This document shows positions 1-6,568 of a stretch of DNA of 40,998 nucleotides, in pieces (the first letter of the stretch is position 1; every line of letters begins with the position of its first letter). A program made the translations under genes and the position numbers. Source of the DNA: a bacterium (GTDB lineage Bacteria; Patescibacteriota; Andersenbacteria; UBA10190; CAIZMI01); assembly GCA_030647555.1 (NCBI GenBank), contig JAUSJG010000015.1, positions 1 to 40,998 of the forward strand, read 5' to 3'. The notes under the pieces are model-generated. The model saw nothing but the letters and a program-made list of their open reading frames with translations. It was not told where the DNA came from and did no database searches.

Positions 1-2
1 AA

Positions 3-266
3 CAGAGCGGTGCCAATCTAAACACCAACGGCAAAATCACTAAACGTGGCTCGAAACATTTACGTCGTGCTTTAACTTGTGCCGCGGGGATTGCTAAGAT
101 GTATGATCCGGAATTAAAGAAATACTATCAAGACAAGCGCGATCAAGGCAGAAAGTACCGAGAAGTATTGTGCATTCTTGGACGCAAGATGGGCTTTAGA
201 GTCTTCGCTGTTTTACAACGAGGGACGCCTTACGAAAAAAGAGAACTGAAGGAGGAACGGAAATGA
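3..266 (+). CDS. IS110-family transposase, C-terminal fragment (cut by window edge)
   Basis: An open frame enters from the left edge and ends at TGA 264-266 (87 residues). It matches the C-terminal half of IS110-type recombinases (Transposase_20 region): a Ser-Gly near the start, then G-K-I-T-K-R-G-S-K-H-L-R-R-A-L, and a basic helical tail ending in KRELKEERK. The family moves circular DNA intermediates using a DEDD domain plus a C-terminal serine; the DEDD half would lie outside the window. It aligns only loosely with the complete IS110 transposase at 5257-6276, so it belongs to a different element. Whether the gene is intact cannot be judged here. Confidence 0.8.
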   Translation, partial: QSGANLNTNGKITKRGSKHLRRALTCAAGIAKMYDPELKKYYQDKRDQGRKYREVLCILGRKMGFRVFAVLQRGTPYEKRELKEERK

Positions 267-326
267 TGTACCACTTGACGGAAGATTTGAGGTCTTGATT
301 GGATCGTATTGCGTCGCCGACCAATG

Positions 327-357
327 CGGGTCGGACCTTTGCGAAAAGTCCGACCCG
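327..357. repeat. GGTCGGAC hairpin repeat, copy 1
   Basis: Ten-base perfect arms CGGGTCGGAC / GTCCGACCCG (327-336, 348-357) enclose an 11-base loop whose CTTT/AAAA can extend the stem. The preceding GACCAATG is shared with the copy at 3594. It lies after the transposase tail and before a plus-strand promoter. No T-run follows, so it is listed as an interspersed repeat rather than a terminator. Confidence 0.7.
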
Positions 358-387
358 TGGAGTCCAACCAATTTTTGTCAGACTCTA

Positions 388-416
388 TTGACATATTTTT
401 TTAGAACAGCTATAAT
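388..416 (+). promoter_or_regulatory. Consensus sigma70 promoter for the 507-782 gene
   Basis: TTGACA (388-393), a 17-base spacer and TATAAT (411-416): a perfect consensus. Transcription would begin near 423, giving about an 84-base leader before the ATG at 507. This is the main support for the downstream small gene being expressed. Confidence 0.75.
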
Positions 417-506
417 GAATACTCCAAAGCTAATTATAAGGCAATATATCATCGCAATCGTGACATAACGGCCAAAATAATCATAAATGTTAACTATTAC
501 GGACAA

Positions 507-782
507 ATGTATAACACCAATCCCCCAACAAACAACTTAAGCACCGAGTACATGGCGCGCGTCTTTCGCGCCCCTGTTACGTCAATAATCGGCACCCTCG
601 ACCTTCTCCGTGACGGTATCTTTGACAAATTAGATGATAAAAAAAAGGCCGAACTACTCAACAACGCTTATGCCAAAGCAAAAAAACTGAATGAATATAT
701 CAACTACAGCATCTGCAACGACCGACACTGTATGGATAATACTTGCAAGATACACTTTCCAGACCCTGTTAATAATAGCTAA
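507..782 (+). CDS. Orphan DHp-like (HisKA) protein lacking the phosphoacceptor histidine
   Basis: A 91-residue protein. Residues 13-70 resemble the dimerisation/histidine-phosphotransfer helices of histidine kinases: RVFRAPVTSIIGTLDLLRDG corresponds to the family motif HELRTPLTSI.G...LL..G, followed by a second helix ending in KLNEYINYSI. The position of the phosphorylated His is Arg18. There is no ATPase domain, no sensor and no membrane segment; the tail has three Cys and a His. A consensus promoter lies 90 bases upstream. There is no convincing Shine-Dalgarno; an in-frame ATG at 552 is an alternative start. It could be a pseudokinase dimerisation partner or a remnant; function is not established. 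Confidence 0.6.
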   Translation: MYNTNPPTNNLSTEYMARVFRAPVTSIIGTLDLLRDGIFDKLDDKKKAELLNNAYAKAKKLNEYINYSICNDRHCMDNTCKIHFPDPVNNS

Positions 783-819
783 ATATAGAGGACACTCATA
801 ATCAACAGAACTCGAATCT

Positions 820-1013
820 CATAAATTTTCAATTGTCAATTCCCAATTTTCAATGAATTATCCAGCCTTCGCTACCCACTTCGCTAAAGCTACGAGGGTC
901 AGGAAAGCTTCGGCCGGCAGGCAATGACTTAATTATCAATTGACGACGTCGTCTTTTGATAATTTAAGAATTGAACATTAATTGATAATTGGTCATTGAA
1001 AATTGATAATTCC
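820..1013. repeat. AT-rich interspersed element with terminal inverted repeats, copy A
   Basis: About 190 bases whose ends are inverted versions of each other, built from TCAATT/AATTGA and TTTTCAAT/ATTGAAAA words, around a GC-richer core (CCAGCCTTCGCT, GCTTCGGCCGGCAGGCAATG). It lies directly after the stop of the MurA-like gene. A second copy at 37858-38011 shares both ends and the core but lacks about 32 bases. No open frame is visible. It looks like a small non-autonomous palindromic element. Confidence 0.7.
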
Positions 1014-1015
1014 GT

Positions 1016-2326
1016 TTACTCTTCCTCCACCGTTATATCCGCCCCCAATTCAGCGAGTTTTTCGACGACATGATCAAATCCCCTTTCCAACTTTTCCACA
1101 CCCTTAATTCGCGTTGTCCCAGTGGCAACTAGCGCCGTAAGCACGTAGGCAAAAGCGGAATGAATATCCGAAATCATCAAATTACCTCCCACAAGAGCCG
1201 TTGGTCCTTTAATAATTGCGCTGTGTTTCTCGCCCTTATTTTTAAAACGACACTCACTACTACCCAAACATTCCGCAAAAACTTGGACATCCGCCCCCAT
1301 CTTCACCAAATCATCGATGTAGCTAAAGTGTTGCTCATGAACCGTTTCATGCAAGACTGACGCGCCATTACACTGCGTCAACACCACCGAAAACGGTGGT
1401 TGCCAATCGGTCATAAATCCCGGATGGACACCGGTTTCCAGATTAATAGCTTTTAACTCACCTTCATGCGAAAACGCAATCCCCTCGTCAATAACACTAA
1501 AACTACCGCCAATTTTTTTTATGACATTCAGTAATGTCTGATTTTCATCTTGCACCGCTCCGTTAATAAACACACTTCCTTGTGTAGCGATAGCCACGCA
1601 CGCAAATGACGCTACCTCTATTCGATCCGGAATAATGCTATGTTCTGCTCCATTGAGAAATCCCACACCCTCCACCACAAACATTCTTCCCGGTTCGTGA
1701 AAGATTACCGCGCCCATCTTTTGAAGCAAATTAGTTAAATCAATAACTTCGGGTTCCACTGCTACGTTTTTTATCACTGTTTTTCCTTCTGCCAAAACAG
1801 CTGCCAGTAATAAATTTTCCGTCGCTGACACACTAGGATACGGGAGTGTAATTGTTGCCCCTTTCAATTTACCGGCACGAAAATTCAACATATTATCTTT
1901 TTTTTCTACAATGGCTCCCATCGCCTTGTACCCTTCTATGTGATAATCCACCAGTTTTTGCGCACCCTCTTGTGAACTATCAAGTGGTATTTCCGCGTGT
2001 CCGAAACGATGTAAAAGCGGAGCGACCAAAAGCATCGGCAAACGGTTTTTTCCGTGCCACTCAACGGACGCTTTACTATCCCTCACTTCAGGCGTCGTTA
2101 AATGCATAAATTTATTTTCTTTATCCCAAGTAATCTGTGTGCCAATCTTTTCTAGCATTTCCATCGTACTTTGCACCTCTCCTATTTCAGGGACGTTTTT
2201 TAAACGAATTGGGTCAAAAGAAAGAAGCGAAGCAATCATCATTTTCGTGACCGCGTTTCTGGATCCACTGACCTTCACTTGACCGTGTAATTGATTTCCT
2301 CCGTTTATGATGTATGTTTTTGACAT
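1016..2326 (-). CDS. Divergent MurA-like enolpyruvyltransferase paralog
   Basis: A 436-residue protein of the EPSP-synthase/MurA fold, near usual MurA length. MurA transfers enolpyruvate from PEP to UDP-GlcNAc in the first committed step of peptidoglycan synthesis. The start is set at MSKTYIINGG to match the paralog at 3622-5043; the frame runs 19 codons further, but that part lies in a palindromic repeat. Retained: Asn24 and the MTDWQ Asp307. Changed by alignment to E. coli MurA: Lys22 is Arg23, the Cys115 loop is PLDSSQEGAQK (Gln at the Cys position), Arg120 is Lys124, and the Arg positions near 331 and 397 are His333 and His389. A TAAAAT -10 box ends 7 bases before the ATG. It is probably not a standard MurA; an altered substrate or a regulatory role is possible. 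Confidence 0.8.
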   Translation of the reverse strand: MSKTYIINGGNQLHGQVKVSGSRNAVTKMMIASLLSFDPIRLKNVPEIGEVQSTMEMLEKIGTQITWDKENKFMHLTTPEVRDSKASVEWHGKNRLPMLLVAPLLHRFGHAEIPLDSSQEGAQKLVDYHIEGYKAMGAIVEKKDNMLNFRAGKLKGATITLPYPSVSATENLLLAAVLAEGKTVIKNVAVEPEVIDLTNLLQKMGAVIFHEPGRMFVVEGVGFLNGAEHSIIPDRIEVASFACVAIATQGSVFINGAVQDENQTLLNVIKKIGGSFSVIDEGIAFSHEGELKAINLETGVHPGFMTDWQPPFSVVLTQCNGASVLHETVHEQHFSYIDDLVKMGADVQVFAECLGSSECRFKNKGEKHSAIIKGPTALVGGNLMISDIHSAFAYVLTALVATGTTRIKGVEKLERGFDHVVEKLAELGADITVEEE

Positions 2327-2333
2327 TTGTTTT

Positions 2334-2339
2334 ATTTTA
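2334..2339 (-). promoter_or_regulatory. Extended -10 element of the MurA-like gene
   Basis: On the minus strand TGA-TAAAAT reads as an extended -10 box, only 7 bases before the ATG at 2326, so the transcript would be leaderless. No good -35 is seen; the upstream sequence is the palindrome 2358-2411. Confidence 0.45.
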
Positions 2340-2357
2340 TCACAGATTTGCGACACA

Positions 2358-2411
2358 CCTGTACCACATTCCAAGTGGTCCAAGATTGGACCACTTGGAA
2401 TGTGGTACAGG
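2358..2411. repeat. 54-bp perfect palindrome (CCWGTACCAC family), copy 1
   Basis: Two 26-base perfectly complementary arms, beginning CCTGTACCACATTCCAAGTGG, separated by 2 bases. A near-identical copy is at 26501-26554, and a diverged one lies inside the giant gene at 35020-35070. It lies just upstream of the MurA-like start, between that gene and the terminator of the next gene. Confidence 0.9.
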
Positions 2412-2451
2412 TTCGTTTAATTATAATTAATCAAAACATCCCCCGTCGCTC

Positions 2452-2484
2452 TAAATAAAAAATCTCCCGTCCGAAAACGGGAGA
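2452..2484 (-). terminator. Rho-independent terminator of the 2510-3406 gene
   Basis: Minus-strand stem CTCCCGT / ACGGGAG (2464-2470, 2477-2483) with a 6-base loop, followed by ATTTTTTATTT. It lies 26 bases past the stop codon. Confidence 0.8.
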
Positions 2485-2509
2485 GAAAGAACCCTGAATG
2501 AACAAACTC

Positions 2510-3406
2510 TTACGACGGAAGTCGTGCTTTCCGGATCCGATTCACGCAACCAGCCACTTCACGCATGAAGTTTTCAACGGGGAGTTCCGGTGCAGAATGA
2601 CCGAACATCTCGACCGTGTGACCATGCGGCGTAAGCAACACCTGAAACGCCTCATCTTGCGCCATTCCATAGGGCGCACCAGACGACACCAACATCGATC
2701 CTGGAGTCGGTTGCATACGCAACCATTCGGCGATCGTGTCTTCGGTGGTGGGACGCTGTTCTTTGCCCCCAGGTGTAGCCGGCGGCTTCATTGGGGCATC
2801 CACAAATATGATTGGCAACTTCCACATTTCCTCGCCAGTTGAGTCTGCATAACACAGACATGCAGCCTCCCAAAGAAACCGTATCATCTGCAACTCGGTT
2901 TTGGGTTCATTGCTCCGCCAAAGCTTTTTAAGCCCATCACCGTAGACATTCGCCGCATTCGGGTGAACGGCGAAACAGTAGGTCATCAAATTTTCCTTCG
3001 GCCCCTGCAATTCCCGTTTTCCACCAAACACAACAATCTCATTCCAGCGCACACCGCTTTTCCAGGCACCGAAAAGATCAGCAAGTCGCGCCCCGGCTCG
3101 CACCACCAGAGCACCTGGCCATGCCGCACGCAAATACTCTTTCTTTTCAGGTTCAGTGGAAAGCAGAAAACCACAAGCCGCGAGGTGACGCCGAAATTGA
3201 TTCGGCGGACAAGAAACATTAACCTCCGACAATTCCCACCGTTCGAGTGGTTGCCCTGTAATCTTATCTTTCTGAAAAAACCGATCTTGCAGCGCATAGT
3301 CGATGGCGATCAGGTCGCGACCAGGAACTTGAACATCGCGCAAAAAAGCCGCAAAGGCCCAGGTGGGACGATTATCCACACCAAAGAGAAGAGCTGATCG
3401 ACGCAC
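2510..3406 (-). CDS. Conserved-looking hypothetical protein between the two MurA paralogs
   Basis: I do not recognise this protein. The preferred start is GTG 3404-3406, preceded by GGAGGT with a 6-base spacer (298 residues, VRRSALLFGVDNRPTW). The frame runs up to a GTG at 3448 (312 residues), but there the only purine-rich stretch overlaps the start codon. It is soluble, mixed alpha/beta in appearance, rich in Trp and Pro, without a signal peptide or membrane span. Visible features are FGGKRELQGPKE in the middle, IIFVDAPMKPPATPGG, a Thr-rich PTTEDTIAEWLRM and a C-terminal MLVSSGAPYGMAQDEA. The end weakly recalls DUF218-type folds, which I would not rely on. It has its own promoter and terminator, so it is not simply co-transcribed with the murA genes. 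Confidence 0.65.
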   Translation of the reverse strand: MRRSALLFGVDNRPTWAFAAFLRDVQVPGRDLIAIDYALQDRFFQKDKITGQPLERWELSEVNVSCPPNQFRRHLAACGFLLSTEPEKKEYLRAAWPGALVVRAGARLADLFGAWKSGVRWNEIVVFGGKRELQGPKENLMTYCFAVHPNAANVYGDGLKKLWRSNEPKTELQMIRFLWEAACLCYADSTGEEMWKLPIIFVDAPMKPPATPGGKEQRPTTEDTIAEWLRMQPTPGSMLVSSGAPYGMAQDEAFQVLLTPHGHTVEMFGHSAPELPVENFMREVAGCVNRIRKARLPS

Positions 3407-3472
3407 AGAAGTACCTCCAAATAGAGAAAACAAGTTGTAAACGGACACCTCCCAAACTTCAGGGAGTTATAC

Positions 3473-3501
3473 TATATAGCATTTATTATTAAACCTGTCA
3501 A
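3473..3501 (-). promoter_or_regulatory. Sigma70-type promoter of the 2510-3406 gene
   Basis: Minus strand: TTGACA (3496-3501), 17-base spacer, TATATA (3473-3478). Transcription would start near 3466, leaving a leader of about 60 bases to GTG 3406 that contains two GGAGGT stretches. Confidence 0.7.
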
Positions 3502-3519
3502 ATTTCGTTCGCGCGAAAC

Positions 3520-3550
3520 AGGGTCGGACTCCTCGAGGGGGTCCGACCCT
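3520..3550. repeat. GGTCGGAC hairpin repeat, copy 2
   Basis: Arms AGGGTCGGAC / GTCCGACCCT (3520-3529, 3541-3550), extendable by CC/GG to a TCGA-centred loop. It lies downstream of murA and upstream of the promoter at 3473-3501. A third, one-mismatch copy follows at 3594-3623. Confidence 0.7.
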
Positions 3551-3593
3551 AATTGGTCAGCGACTTAATATGGCAATTCAACGACGACCAATG

Positions 3594-3623
3594 AGGGTCG
3601 GACCGCTTATGCAGTCCAACCCT
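3594..3623. repeat. GGTCGGAC hairpin repeat, copy 3, overlapping the murA stop
   Basis: AGGGTCGGAC (3594-3603) faces GTCCAACCCT (3614-3623) with one mismatch. The preceding GACCAATG and the following AGTCCAACC match copy 1 near 318-370. The right arm runs into the stop codon of murA (3622-3624). Confidence 0.6.
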
Positions 3624-5043
3624 ATATTACAAACTCCACCGGTTCCGGTGGTAATGGGATTGCTTCTTTTTCAGAATACCCCACTGAAATTTGCGACGGC
3701 ACTTTTGATTCAGTCACGATTTGTCCAGTTACATCATCTTGCACTTGAATATCCGCGCCCAAGCCACGTAATTTTTCCACCAACGATTCGTAACCGCGTT
3801 CCAGTTGATCAACACCACTAATTACTGACGTTCCCTGCGCCATCAAAGCCGCGATCACATACACAAATCCGGCCCGTAAATCCGGCACAACTAAATCTAC
3901 CGCTTTCAAATTAACCGGTCCGCGCACCGCCACACTGTGCGGACAATTCATCCCCTGAAAACGACAACTGTGCCCACCCAAACAATCGGTAAACAAATTC
4001 ACGTCCGCGCCCATTTTTTTCAAGCCCTCAAAATAGCCAAAGCGTTTTTCGTGGACAGTTTCGTGGACCACCGACATTCCATTGGCTTGCATCAGCAATA
4101 AAGAAAAGGGTGGTTGCCAATCAGTCATAAACCCGGGATGTGTTCCTGTTTCCATTGTTATTCCCTTCATCTGGCCGGTGGAATAAAACCAAATTCCATC
4201 TTTGGTAATTTCAAACGCCCCGCCAATTTTACGCAACATATTCAAGAACGTACGCATCCCGTGCTGGCTAACTCCTTTCACCAAAATACTGCCACCAGTA
4301 GCGATAGCTGCACAAGCAAAGGACGCCGCCTCAATCCGATCCGGCGCCACCCGGTGCTCGGCCCCGTTAAGTTTTGCGACACCTTCAATAACAAAGGTCC
4401 GTTCCGGTTCCAAGAAAATTATCGCTCCCATTTTTTGTAAGAGATCAACTAATTCAATAATTTCCGGTTCGATAGCAGCATTTTTAATCACCGTTTTCCC
4501 TTCCGCTAAAACAGCGGCCAAAAGCAAACTCTCCGTGGTCATGACACTTGGATACGGAAGATCAATTACCGCGCCATGCAATTTAGTCGCCTTGAAAACA
4601 AGTATGTTGCCGATTTCCGTAATCTCCGCGCCCATTGCGCGATAACCGGCCAAATGAAAATTAACAGGCCGTGGACCAATGCGATCGCCACCCTCAATTG
4701 GAATCTCGGCATAACCCATCCGGTGCAAAAGCGGTCCGGCTAACAAAATCGGAATACGATGTTTACCGGAAAAAACCGCCGGCACAACCGCAGTCTGCAA
4801 GCACGGAGAAACCAAATGGACAGAACAATCATTATCGCCGTCCCACATCGCCTGCGCGCCCAAAGAGTTAAGCAGACTCATCGTAAGTTCCACTTCACCA
4901 ATGTGCGGAATATTGGACAGTTTTACCGGTTCAGACGTCAAAAGCGAGGCCACCATCATCTTTGTGACCGTATTTTTTGACCCACCAACAGTAACAGACC
5001 CCTTTAAGGGGTTTCCTCCAGTAACGATGTATTGCTTTGACAT
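3622..5043 (-). CDS. murA: UDP-N-acetylglucosamine 1-carboxyvinyltransferase (MurA), Cys-to-Asp type
   Basis: A 473-residue cytoplasmic enzyme for the first committed step of peptidoglycan synthesis. Expected MurA residues are present: Lys23-Asn24 (GSKNTV), the PEP loop GGDRIGPRPV (118-127) with Arg125, Asp308 in MTDWQ, Arg334 and Arg390 (PDLRAG). The loop residue that is Cys115 in E. coli is Asp120, the substitution known in mycobacterial and chlamydial MurA that gives intrinsic fosfomycin insensitivity. The last ~38 residues (after DIQVQDD) extend beyond usual MurA length and are Pro/Glu-rich. The ATG at 5043 has a perfect TTGACA-17-TATAAT promoter ending 9 bases before it, so the mRNA is probably leaderless. 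It is the likely working MurA of the pair. Confidence 0.92.
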   Translation of the reverse strand: MSKQYIVTGGNPLKGSVTVGGSKNTVTKMMVASLLTSEPVKLSNIPHIGEVELTMSLLNSLGAQAMWDGDNDCSVHLVSPCLQTAVVPAVFSGKHRIPILLAGPLLHRMGYAEIPIEGGDRIGPRPVNFHLAGYRAMGAEITEIGNILVFKATKLHGAVIDLPYPSVMTTESLLLAAVLAEGKTVIKNAAIEPEIIELVDLLQKMGAIIFLEPERTFVIEGVAKLNGAEHRVAPDRIEAASFACAAIATGGSILVKGVSQHGMRTFLNMLRKIGGAFEITKDGIWFYSTGQMKGITMETGTHPGFMTDWQPPFSLLLMQANGMSVVHETVHEKRFGYFEGLKKMGADVNLFTDCLGGHSCRFQGMNCPHSVAVRGPVNLKAVDLVVPDLRAGFVYVIAALMAQGTSVISGVDQLERGYESLVEKLRGLGADIQVQDDVTGQIVTESKVPSQISVGYSEKEAIPLPPEPVEFVI

Positions 5044-5052
5044 AGACGTAGT

Positions 5053-5081
5053 ATTATATACTCAAGTGTGATATTTGTCAA
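5053..5081 (-). promoter_or_regulatory. Perfect sigma70 promoter of murA, predicting a leaderless mRNA
   Basis: Minus strand TTGACA (5076-5081), 17 bases, TATAAT (5053-5058), then 9 bases to the ATG. The usual start point falls 2-3 bases before or at the start codon. Confidence 0.8.
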
Positions 5082-5120
5082 TATCCGATTTTGTAACTAC
5101 TCACCGGTTTGAAAGTTCGT

Positions 5121-5207
5121 CTTTGCGAGCCCTTTCAAGGGCGAAGCAATCTTAGCGCATTTTGTTTCTCGCGGGAGATTGCTTCGGCGTTGAAACGCCT
5201 CGCAATA
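5121..5207. repeat. CTTTGCGAG...GAAGCAATC interspersed inverted repeat, copy 1
   Basis: CTTTGCGAGC, a small hairpin (CCCTTTCAAGGG), CGAAGCAATCT, a ~25-base centre, then the inverted AGATTGCTTCG and GCCTCGCAAT. This interspersed repeat type is widespread in bacterial genomes. The canonical right end is cut at about 5207, where the IS110 element appears to begin. A second copy is at 40775-40858. Confidence 0.75.
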
Positions 5208-5256
5208 CCCGTTAAAGGAACGTGTCAAATAGTTTCTTTTTTTCAAGGTAATAATT

Positions 5257-6276
5257 TTAGTTTGCAGTTGCATAAAAAGTACGTGAAGGATCGAAGGTTG
5301 TTTTTTGCGAAATCACAACATACATGATGCGAACAATTTTTCTGGCAATAATCACCAATGCTTCGACATGGTTTCTGTTTTCTTGCTCCCGCAGATAATC
5401 ATAATATGCGCGAAAATCGTTATTGTTCATTGTCGCTCCCCAGGCCGCGTTATACAGTCTGCGCCGTAAGAAATTATTGCCACGCTTAGTTAACTTGCAC
5501 TGACCTTTCCATGTACCGCTTTCTCGCGATGAAACATCTAATCCGGCATAACCGATCCATGACTTAGCCGAAGGATAATCCGCAGAAAAGAAGTGTGTCG
5601 CCAATGTGGCCGCGAATACAGAGACACCTGGAATGGAAACAAGGTTCTTGATGTTTTCTGATTGTTCTTTGTTTCCTTTGACTTCCCGTACCACTTCGTT
5701 TTCCATTTTATTAATTTTCTTTTCGATGTTTGTTACCGCTTCAAGTAATTGTCTTTCGTTTTCGGTAAGCGGAGACTTTAAGTTATCTTTCGCTTCTGTG
5801 AAGCTGTCGATGATCGCTTGCATGGATTGCAAGGTGTGACTTAATGAGCCAATACAAGCCAATTTCTTGCGCAGAACAAGTTCATCACCGGTCATACAAA
5901 AGGGTTTTGGTAAGTGTTCTTCAAGTAGTGCAACATTAGCTAATACCTTCGCGTCCGCTTTGTCTGTCTTGACCTTCCTGATACAAGATTGGGTATACTT
6001 TTTAGCAAGGAGTGGATTAATCACGCGGACATCCAAATTGTTTTTTGAAAGAATAAGTGCAATCAACCAGTGGTAATGTCCGGTGGACTCCATTACAATC
6101 TTTCCTTGATAACCCACCAATTGTTTTGCTAGTTTCTTGATGCCTGTTTCGGTGTTGCTAAACTTAAGCGCTTTTGAGAATCCTTCCCGGAATTTCAAAC
6201 AGATGCTCATTGAAGCTTTAGCAACATCGATACCGACGGCGAGAATATCCTTTGTTTGTTTTTCTTTGTTACTCAT
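5257..6276 (-). CDS. IS110-family transposase (complete)
   Basis: A 339-residue DEDD recombinase. N-terminal RuvC-like domain: Asp17 in AVGIDVAKAS, Glu63 in VMESTGHYHW, Asp105 and Asp108 in KTDKADAK. A helical linker runs about 130-205. The C-terminal Transposase_20 domain is about 210-330, with IPGVSVFAATL, GYAGLDVSSRESG (candidate catalytic Ser253 before Gly) and KLTKRGNNFLRRRLYNAA. All expected catalytic positions are present and the length is typical, so it may be active. The start ATG is not preceded by a Shine-Dalgarno. The 290-base leader upstream probably encodes its guide RNA. It separates the murA block from the methyltransferase gene. Confidence 0.93.
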   Translation of the reverse strand: MSNKEKQTKDILAVGIDVAKASMSICLKFREGFSKALKFSNTETGIKKLAKQLVGYQGKIVMESTGHYHWLIALILSKNNLDVRVINPLLAKKYTQSCIRKVKTDKADAKVLANVALLEEHLPKPFCMTGDELVLRKKLACIGSLSHTLQSMQAIIDSFTEAKDNLKSPLTENERQLLEAVTNIEKKINKMENEVVREVKGNKEQSENIKNLVSIPGVSVFAATLATHFFSADYPSAKSWIGYAGLDVSSRESGTWKGQCKLTKRGNNFLRRRLYNAAWGATMNNNDFRAYYDYLREQENRNHVEALVIIARKIVRIMYVVISQKTTFDPSRTFYATAN

Positions 6277-6299
6277 ACTTTTGTATGTTTAAGATTAAG

Positions 6300-6484
6300 A
6301 TGCAGAAAAGTATTTTCATTTGTCCCTGTCATATTGGTTAAAGTGGCTAATTGCCATACCCGATAACGGAGATGCAAACGAACATTCTGCTGAAAACAGG
6401 AAGAGAAAATGGCATTGCGCGTGGCTTAAAAGCCATAGACGGCCTCGTTTTCTTCTTCCTGTTTTCAGCATAACAAAAACGACT
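6300..6484 (-). ncRNA. Candidate IS110 bridge RNA
   Basis: Minus-strand transcript inferred in the leader of the IS110 element. A TATAAT box (6490-6495) would start it near 6484. It contains a long hairpin: 17 perfect pairs (TGCTGAAAACAGGAAGA at 6389-6405 with its complement at 6455-6471), then GAAAA/TTTTC after a 2-base bulge. Inside is a second hairpin TGGCTT-AA-AAGCCA (6422-6435). Further on, 6353-6369 (GCCATACCCGATAACGG) matches the right junction at 5202-5218 at 14 of 17 positions, as expected for a guide loop. IS110 leaders are known to encode bridge RNAs of about 180 nt. RNA ends are estimates. Confidence 0.55.
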
Positions 6485-6489
6485 AACGG

Positions 6490-6495
6490 ATTATA
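6490..6495 (-). promoter_or_regulatory. -10 box for the IS110 leader RNA
   Basis: TATAAT on the minus strand, in AAGTATAATCC, about 60 bases inside the left end of the element and 214 bases before the transposase start. No strong -35 is seen. Confidence 0.45.
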
Positions 6496-6568
6496 CTTAC
6501 CCTTTATAAGACGGCGTTTTTCGAATTACTTTCAGGCAAGTGAGGAGTTACCCGATTTTTACCTGTTT

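Larger units (their letters stand above)
5208..6552 (-). mobile_element. IS110-family insertion sequence with transposase and noncoding leader
   Basis: The element is inferred from the complete transposase (5257-6276), the structured noncoding leader on its 5' side (6277-6552) and a recurring short word. TACCCG occurs at 5206-5211 (right junction), at 6549-6554 (left junction) and at 6357-6362 inside the leader. IS110 elements lack terminal inverted repeats, so the ends are approximate. The right end abuts the interspersed repeat 5121-5207; several IS110 members, such as IS621, are known to target repetitive palindromes. Confidence 0.55.

Noticed and set aside
2327-2383. 19-codon N-terminal extension of the MurA-like gene
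   Set aside because: It is translated from the palindrome and the -10 region; the paralog begins at the matching MSK.
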